Positions 30,946 to 36,734 of a stretch of DNA of 36,734 bases are shown here, in pieces. The stretch covers positions 1 to 36,734 of the forward strand of contig JAAWIE010000187.1 in the NCBI GenBank assembly GCA_022796195.1, read 5' to 3'. Both the position numbers and the translations under genes were made by a program. Positions within the stretch are counted from its first letter, which is position 1; every line of letters begins with the position of its first letter. Under the pieces are notes generated by a model. That model did no database searches and was not told the DNA's origin. It saw nothing but the letters and a program-made list of their open reading frames with translations. Origin of the DNA: Lawsonibacter sp. GTDB taxonomy: Bacteria; Bacillota; Clostridia; Oscillospirales; Oscillospiraceae.

Positions 30946-33900
30946 ATGGGCGTAGAATATATGGCCCGCCAGATTTATCAGGATGTGATTACAAGGGTAA
31001 CACGGACGGAGGCAGACTGGAAGGCGGTCTGCCGTCTGGCAGGGCAGATATACCGGTATGAGTTTGACAACGTGCTGATGGTGTATGCACAGAATCCGTC
31101 TGCCACGCTGGTTGCCGATTATGACACATGGAAAAAGGTACACCGGTATGTTAAACGGGGCAGCAGGGGGATTGCCATCTTCCCATCAAGGGCATTAAAG
31201 CCGGGGCTGCGGTATGTGTTTGACATCAGCGACACCGGGGGAAAAAATGTAAAGCTGACATGGGATTTGGAGGGGGAGAATCTGCCGGATTTGCTGTCAG
31301 CACTCTGGAAACGGGGAGAGGTACCGGAGGCACCGAAAACAGACAGAAAAAGCCAGATGGAGCAGCTAAAAGCCTTTACAAAGCAGGAAGTGCGCGGTAT
31401 TCTAAAAGAGGACTTCGGGAAACAGTTTGCCGAGGCCGCCATGCTTGCAGGACGTGAGATAACCGGCGGAGAGAATGAAACGCCAGAGCCTGCCGCACAA
31501 AGGCTGGTTTTTAACAGTATATTTTATGCGGTGGGGACAAGATGCGGATTTGACTTAAGCAGCGGAGAACTGGACTTAGGTGCAATAGTTAATGTGAAAG
31601 ACGAGGGCTGCATTAGCGTACTTGGTACTCTGGTAAGTGACGTATCCTGTACCGTTCTTCGGAATATGAACCGTGAGATTATGAGCATTGAAAAAGAGAG
31701 GAAGGCAAGGCGGATGGGACATTCGCCTGACAAATTGGGGAGCAAACACTCCAATTTGCAGCAGAACCCTTCCGGAAAAGGAGGCAGGAATGGCACTGGA
31801 GATCAGTTACCACGAGGGAGAGGACGGGATGCTGTACCCGGACATCAAAGCAGCGGAACAGACGGAAACAGGGACGTTAGGGAAGTTCGGAATCATGGCG
31901 CGGGAGTATCTGGAGGAAAACTACCCGCAGAGATACCAAAGCCTGGTAAGGTTCGGGAACCTCTACACGAAACTGAAGGAAGTGGAGGAGGAGGCAAACC
32001 GGATGTTAGACAGCCTCATGGAGAAGTATCTGGAAAGCCACAGGCCGGAGAACCCGCAGTCCACAATGGAGATGTTCCACATCAGAAAGCAGGGGATGAT
32101 GGAGGCGGAGGAAATCATCCGCCACGACCTCATCAACCAGTTTCATTAGAAACGCAGGAAGAATTATATGATGAAAGGGCAAGCCTTTCATCATCAGCAT
32201 TTGCAATTTCACCCTTGCAAGCAAGTGAAATTGCTGCATTTAATAAAGAGCTGGATGACTTAAATTCATTCGGTACAGAGAGGGAAGCCGTTTACAGACA
32301 GGCTTCTCTTTTTGATTATAAAGAAACAGGGATTGATGATGAACGGGAAGAAACAGCCAGACCGGAAGTGCAGGATGCACAGAAACAGCTTGACGGCTAT
32401 GCCATTCCGGACGAGGCAGACCAGATGGGAATACCGGATGCCGTGCGGTTTGAACAGGAGCAGCGGGAAAAGGGGCAGGAGAAAAAATCGTCAGTTATCA
32501 CCAATAAAACAGACGGAGTAAACACAGAGGACGTCACAGGGAACACTCCAACAGGAGAAAATTTGTTTTTAGAGTTTGCCGATACCGGAAAGAAAGAACA
32601 GGTTCCGGCAGCAGATACGGAAAATCAAACATCAGTACAGCCCCAAAACTATGTGATTGACATTCACAATCAGGAGACAGGCAGGGAAAAAACACGCTAC
32701 AAATGGAACGTGGATGCAATAAAAACCTTAAAACAGTTGGAATCAGAGGGCAGGGCTGCCACACCGCAGGAGCAGGAAGTCCTTGCGAGGTATGCCGGGT
32801 GGGGCGGCACGTCACAGGCATTTGATGAAAAAAGCGAAAGCTGGCAGAAAGAGTATGCGGAACTGAAAACACTCCTTACCCCGGAGGAATACCGGGAGGC
32901 GAGGGCAACGGTCACGACGGCATTTTATACGCCGCCTGCGGTTGCTGCTGCCGTGGGGGAGGCGCTGGTGCAGTTTGGGTTTCAGGGCGGGAACGTGCTG
33001 GAGCCGTCTATGGGGACGGGGCATTTCTTTGGGACCATGCCGGAGCAGCTGCGGGGCAGCAGGCTTTTCGGCGTGGAAAAGGACAGTATCAGCGGCAGGA
33101 TTGCAAAGCTTTTGTACCCGCAGGCAGAGATACAGGTAAAGGGATTTGAGGAAACGGATTTCCCAGACAACTTTTTTGACGTGGTGGTGGGCAACGTGCC
33201 CTTTGGTGACTTTAAGGTTTATGACAGGAAGTACAATGCGGAGAATTTCAAAATCCACGATTACTTTGTGGCAAAGTCCATCGACAAGGTAAGGCCGGGC
33301 GGCATTGTTGCCGTGATTACCACCAAAGGGACAATGGATAAGAAAAACAGCAGCGTCCGGAAATATCTGGCGGAACGGGCAGAGCTTGTCGGGGCGGTCA
33401 GGCTGCCAAACAGCGCCTTTAAGGCAGAAGCGGGGACGGAGGTCACCAGTGATATTTTATTCTTCCAGAAAAGGGAGCGTAAAATAGCAGCGGAGCCGGA
33501 CTGGGTTCATCTCGGCATGACGGAGGACGGGGTTGCCGTCAATTCCTACTTCGTAGAACACCCGGAAATGATGCTGGGGCATATGGAATATGATACCGGT
33601 AGGTATGGCAGCGATTCCGGTTATACGGTGTGTGTCAATGATGATAAGGATTTTGAACTGCAGGGGGCATTGCAGCAGGCGTTAGGCCGCCTTTCCGTGC
33701 AGATACCGGATTATGAAATTTTACAGGAGGGGAAACCGGAAGAGAGCCTGCCTGCCGATCCGGACGTGAAGAATTACACCTACACGTTTGTGGACGGGGT
33801 TTTGTATTACCGGAAGGATTCCAGAATGCACCGGCAGGAGGTGGGGAATACCGTGCTTGAAAGGATAAAGGGAATGGATGGAATCCGGAAATGCACAAGG

Positions 33901-36669
33901 CACCTGATAGACATCCAGTTAAACGGCTGCAGTGAGGGGGAGTTAAAGGCGGCACAGATAGAATTAAATGCCGTATATGATAAATATACAGAAAAATACG
34001 GGTATATCACTTCACAGGGCAATTCAAGGGCCTTCCGGGACGACGAGGATTACCCTCTTTTATGTTCACTGGAAAATGTGGACGAGGAGGGGCTTGTCAC
34101 GAAAGCGGATATGTTCACAAAGCAGACCATCCGGGCAGTAAATAAGACGGAACGGGTGGAGACGGCGGTGGAGGCACTGAACCTTTCCGTATGTGAATAT
34201 AACGGCGTCAACATTCCCTATATGCTACAGATTTATGAGCCGGACATCAGCGGATATGCGGGAAAAATCAGGGAAAGGCAGGAGGATGGCCGGACAGAAG
34301 TTGCCTTTTCCGAAGATGCCGGGGAGAAATTAAAGCGGGAAAAGCTGATTGAGGAACTGAAAGGCATTATTTTCTTAAACCCGCAGAAATATTTAGAGCA
34401 TGACGGGAACCGGGGGTGGGAGACGGCAGATGAATACCTGTCCGGCAATGTCAGGGACAAGCTGCGGCTGGCAAAGGCAGCCGCAGGGGAACACCCGGAA
34501 CTGTTTGGGGACAACGTGGCGGCGCTGGAGCAGGTGCAGCCGCAGGATTTGGATGCCGGGGAGATTGACGTGCGGATCGGCACGACATGGATTGAACCGG
34601 AGGACTATGAGAAATTCCTGTATGAAACCCTCCATACGCCGGAGAGGGCGCAGGCAGGGCGGTATGCCTATGCCACTTCCGGAATACGGGTGCAGTTGAA
34701 TAAATTCCAGATGGAGTGGTTTGTGGAAAATAAATCTTTGGATAAGACTTCGGTAGCGGCAACCAAAACCTACGGCACTTCAAGGATGGATGCCTATACG
34801 ATTTTTGAGAATACCCTGAATCTGCGTACTGTCACGGTTAGGGACCGGATTGAGGACGGCGGCGGGAAATATCATTATGAAACAAACCAGAAAGAGACCA
34901 TGCTGGCACGGGAGAAACAGAATCAGTTAAAGGAGGCGTTCCGTGAATGGATATTTGCAGAGCCGGAGAGGAGGAATAAATATGTCAGGTATTATAATGA
35001 GACCTTTAACAATGTGCGGCTGCGGGAGTATGACGGCAGCCATTTACAGTTCCCCGGCATGAACCCGGACATCCGGTTGAAACCGCACCAGAAAAATGCG
35101 GTGGCAAGGATACTGATGGGCGGTAACACCCTGCTTGCCCACTGCGTGGGGGCGGGCAAGAGCTTTGAGATGATGGCGGCGTGCATGGAGCAGAAACGGC
35201 TTGGGCTTGCAAATAAGACGGCAATGATTGTGCCAAAGCCTTTAATCAGCCAGACCGCCAGTGAATTTTTACGTTTGTACCCATCCGCAAATATCTTAGT
35301 GGCAACGGAACGGGATTTTGAGAAAAAACGCAGGAAACAGTTCATTTCTCGCATTGCCACCGGGGATTATGACTGTATTATCATGTCACACTCGCAGTTT
35401 GAGAAAATCCCGGTATCAAAGGAGAGGAGGGAGATGCTGCTAAACCGCCAGATTGACGACATCAGCTTTGCCATAGCGGAAATGAAGGAGCGCAACCAGG
35501 AGCAGTGGACCATCAAGCAGATGGAGGCGCAGAAAGCACGGATGGAGGAACAGCTACAGAAAATGGCGGATGAGATACGGAAAGATGACAATATCACCTT
35601 TGAGGAGCTGGGCATTGACTCCATCCTGGTGGACGAGGCACACGCCTTTAAGAACCTTGCCGTATTTTCAAAGATGAACGTGGCGGGCATAACCGGCAGC
35701 GGCAGCCAGAGGGCAATGGATATGTACCTCAAATGCCAGTACATCAATGAAATAAACGGCGGACGGGGCGTTGTGTTCGCCACGGGAACCCCCATCAGCA
35801 ACACGATGGTGGAAATGTATGTCATGCAGCAGTTTTTACAGAAAGATACTTTGGAGCAGCTGGGGATTTTCCATTTTGATTCATGGGCTGCAAACTTCGG
35901 GGAGCAGACAACAGCGCTGGAGCTGACTGTGGAAGGCAGCGGGTTCCGGTTCAAGACAAGGTTTAATAAGTTTACCAACCTGCCGGAGCTGATGAACATC
36001 TTCCGGGAAACAGCGGACATTCAGACAAGGGACATGCTTGACCTTGACACCCCGGAGCTCAGGGACGGGAAATATATCATTGTGGAGAGCGAGCCGGACT
36101 GGTATGTGAAACAGGTAATGGAGACTTTCGTGCAGAGGGCGGAGGCAATCCGTAACGGGAAGGTCAATCCGAAAGAGGACAACTTCCTTAAAATCACCCA
36201 TGAGGCAAGGCTGCTGGGTACGGATGCCAGGCTTTTAACCCCGGATGCACCGGAGAGCGTGGACGGCAAGCTGAATAAAGTGGTGGAAAATGTTCTGTAT
36301 GAGTACCATAAGGCGGAAAAAGTGGGGAAGGTTGGCACGCAGCTTATCTTTTCCGACATCGGGACACCGAAACGCTCATGGAGCCGGGATATGTTAAGCA
36401 GACCGTGGCATGAAACCGGCACTTTTGATGTTTACAACTATATCAAGACGGAACTGGTAAGGCAGGGCATCCCTGCGGAGGAAATCGCATTTATACACGA
36501 CTGCAAAACTGATGCACAGAGGGACGCCCTGTTCCGGGAAATGCGGGCCGGCACAAAGAAAGTGCTGATTGGTTCCACCGACAAATGCGGGACCGGGGTA
36601 AACGTGCAGACACACCTTGTTGCCATGCACCACTGCGACTGCCCGTGGGTGCGACTTGAAGTCGCATAG
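30946..36669 (+). CDS. Giant ArdC-like / N6-methylase / SNF2 helicase protein (interrupted)
   Basis: GGGGGAG (30933-30939) precedes the ATG. Residues ~15-100 resemble an ArdC-type ssDNA-binding domain ([31 protein letters not shown]). Residues ~280-400 are low-complexity Gly/Arg/His/Pro because the DNA there encodes a TnpV-like protein in another frame. Residues ~590-850 are an N6-adenine methylase: [11 protein letters not shown], motif [14 protein letters not shown] (from 684) and motif IV NVPF (750-753). The helicase follows, with Walker A VGAGKS (Lys1405), DEAH (1563-1566) and [10 protein letters not shown]. The reading frame reaches helicase motif V ([13 protein letters not shown]), then CPW. 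From 36649 it runs into group II intron-like sequence, stopping at 36669. Motif VI and the rest must lie beyond the intron. Role inferred: processing or protection of transferred DNA. Confidence 0.88.
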   Translation: MGVEYMARQIYQDVITRVTRTEADWKAVCRLAGQIYRYEFDNVLMVYAQNPSATLVADYDTWKKVHRYVKRGSRGIAIFPSRALKPGLRYVFDISDTGGKNVKLTWDLEGENLPDLLSALWKRGEVPEAPKTDRKSQMEQLKAFTKQEVRGILKEDFGKQFAEAAMLAGREITGGENETPEPAAQRLVFNSIFYAVGTRCGFDLSSGELDLGAIVNVKDEGCISVLGTLVSDVSCTVLRNMNREIMSIEKERKARRMGHSPDKLGSKHSNLQQNPSGKGGRNGTGDQLPRGRGRDAVPGHQSSGTDGNRDVREVRNHGAGVSGGKLPAEIPKPGKVREPLHETEGSGGGGKPDVRQPHGEVSGKPQAGEPAVHNGDVPHQKAGDDGGGGNHPPRPHQPVSLETQEELYDERASLSSSAFAISPLQASEIAAFNKELDDLNSFGTEREAVYRQASLFDYKETGIDDEREETARPEVQDAQKQLDGYAIPDEADQMGIPDAVRFEQEQREKGQEKKSSVITNKTDGVNTEDVTGNTPTGENLFLEFADTGKKEQVPAADTENQTSVQPQNYVIDIHNQETGREKTRYKWNVDAIKTLKQLESEGRAATPQEQEVLARYAGWGGTSQAFDEKSESWQKEYAELKTLLTPEEYREARATVTTAFYTPPAVAAAVGEALVQFGFQGGNVLEPSMGTGHFFGTMPEQLRGSRLFGVEKDSISGRIAKLLYPQAEIQVKGFEETDFPDNFFDVVVGNVPFGDFKVYDRKYNAENFKIHDYFVAKSIDKVRPGGIVAVITTKGTMDKKNSSVRKYLAERAELVGAVRLPNSAFKAEAGTEVTSDILFFQKRERKIAAEPDWVHLGMTEDGVAVNSYFVEHPEMMLGHMEYDTGRYGSDSGYTVCVNDDKDFELQGALQQALGRLSVQIPDYEILQEGKPEESLPADPDVKNYTYTFVDGVLYYRKDSRMHRQEVGNTVLERIKGMDGIRKCTRHLIDIQLNGCSEGELKAAQIELNAVYDKYTEKYGYITSQGNSRAFRDDEDYPLLCSLENVDEEGLVTKADMFTKQTIRAVNKTERVETAVEALNLSVCEYNGVNIPYMLQIYEPDISGYAGKIRERQEDGRTEVAFSEDAGEKLKREKLIEELKGIIFLNPQKYLEHDGNRGWETADEYLSGNVRDKLRLAKAAAGEHPELFGDNVAALEQVQPQDLDAGEIDVRIGTTWIEPEDYEKFLYETLHTPERAQAGRYAYATSGIRVQLNKFQMEWFVENKSLDKTSVAATKTYGTSRMDAYTIFENTLNLRTVTVRDRIEDGGGKYHYETNQKETMLAREKQNQLKEAFREWIFAEPERRNKYVRYYNETFNNVRLREYDGSHLQFPGMNPDIRLKPHQKNAVARILMGGNTLLAHCVGAGKSFEMMAACMEQKRLGLANKTAMIVPKPLISQTASEFLRLYPSANILVATERDFEKKRRKQFISRIATGDYDCIIMSHSQFEKIPVSKERREMLLNRQIDDISFAIAEMKERNQEQWTIKQMEAQKARMEEQLQKMADEIRKDDNITFEELGIDSILVDEAHAFKNLAVFSKMNVAGITGSGSQRAMDMYLKCQYINEINGGRGVVFATGTPISNTMVEMYVMQQFLQKDTLEQLGIFHFDSWAANFGEQTTALELTVEGSGFRFKTRFNKFTNLPELMNIFRETADIQTRDMLDLDTPELRDGKYIIVESEPDWYVKQVMETFVQRAEAIRNGKVNPKEDNFLKITHEARLLGTDARLLTPDAPESVDGKLNKVVENVLYEYHKAEKVGKVGTQLIFSDIGTPKRSWSRDMLSRPWHETGTFDVYNYIKTELVRQGIPAEEIAFIHDCKTDAQRDALFREMRAGTKKVLIGSTDKCGTGVNVQTHLVAMHHCDCPWVRLEVA
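31790..32149 (+). CDS. tnpV: TnpV-like protein nested in the helicase gene
   Basis: A 119-aa reading frame lies wholly inside the giant gene, in the +1 frame on the same strand. AAGGAGG (31778-31784) stands 5 nt before its ATG, an ideal ribosome site for an internal position. The sequence follows the TnpV family pattern: [55 protein letters not shown], then a helical end with [14 protein letters not shown]. TnpV is a small accessory protein known from Tn4451-type and other Clostridia elements; its function is unresolved. The frame is open upstream to 31688, but only the ATG at 31790 has a ribosome site. In this stretch the host frame encodes a compositionally biased linker, so the TnpV frame is the constrained one. 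Confidence 0.72.
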   Translation: MALEISYHEGEDGMLYPDIKAAEQTETGTLGKFGIMAREYLEENYPQRYQSLVRFGNLYTKLKEVEEEANRMLDSLMEKYLESHRPENPQSTMEMFHIRKQGMMEAEEIIRHDLINQFH

Positions 36670-36734
36670 ATAATTGTTTAACAACGAAATATTGATTAAA
36701 CCCGCTATTCCGTTAGCGGTAGCCTAGTGCCACC
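36649..36734 (+). mobile_element. 5' end of a group II intron, truncated by the window
   Basis: Directly after the Trp codon of the helicase CPW segment, the sequence begins GTGCGAC, matching the GUGYG 5' end of bacterial group II introns. GTGCGAC (36649-36655) and GTCGCAT (36661-36667) form a 7-bp stem around TTGAA, as often seen at such ends. CCGCTA/TAGCGG (from about 36702 to 36719) forms another stem. The interrupted reading frame stops after six intron-derived codons. The intron-encoded reverse transcriptase and 3' end lie beyond the window. If it splices, the helicase reading frame would be restored. Confidence 0.65.

Overview
The window is one continuous stretch of a large conjugative element from a low-to-moderate GC Gram-positive anaerobe, most likely Lachnospiraceae or related Clostridia. 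This rests on strong AGGAGG-type ribosome sites, TTG/GTG starts, an LPxTG adhesin, and a type IV secretion (T4SS) gene set of the Tn1549/CTn type (MobC, relaxase, PcfB/DUF3801, VirD4, Maff2, VirB6-like, PrgI, VirB4, NlpC/P60). Every gene I accept is on the + strand. I see no integrase, replication initiator, tRNA, CRISPR array or resistance gene, so I cannot decide between an integrative element and a plasmid.

Layout. (1) 1-2250, maintenance: a leader with competing hairpins and a possible antisense promoter, a small unknown gene, a ParM-like actin ATPase, a ParR-like partner and a 58-residue membrane peptide. (2) 2350-8526: a 1590-residue sortase-anchored adhesin with about nine SpaA/CnaB domains, a DUF5688 protein and a 41-residue gene. 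(3) 8510-10086: a RadC-like protein and a Toprim primase. (4) 10080-10460: a noncoding control region with fourteen GATATAG boxes in seven evenly spaced pairs, then nested inverted repeats that look like oriT. (5) 10582-18580, DNA processing and coupling: an AbiEi-like protein, an unknown, MobC, relaxase, unknowns, PcfB-like and VirD4. (6) 18594-20171: AT-richer cargo (DUF1349 protein, FMN reductase, zinc ribbon) inserted into the transfer operon. (7) 20265-29092, the channel: a structured RNA leader plus leader peptide, Maff2, VirB6-like, DUF4313, an unknown, PrgI, a frame-disrupted C5 DNA methyltransferase, VirB4 and a 3D/NlpC-P60 wall hydrolase. (8) 29126-36734: two tandem paralogues of unknown function, then a giant ArdC-like/N6-methylase/SNF2 helicase protein. 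That gene carries a TnpV-like gene inside it in another frame, and it is cut at its 3' end by what looks like the 5' end of a group II intron running off the window.

How the parts fit (inference from family knowledge): the relaxase and MobC would nick at the 10.4 kb region. PcfB and VirD4 would pass the complex to the VirB4/VirB6/PrgI/Maff2 channel, with NlpC/P60 opening the wall and the adhesin promoting mating contact. The primase, RadC, C5 methylase and giant methylase-helicase would establish and protect the incoming strand, and ParM/ParR would stabilise an extrachromosomal form. Intrinsic-terminator-like hairpins sit at many gene junctions, suggesting control by read-through or antitermination.
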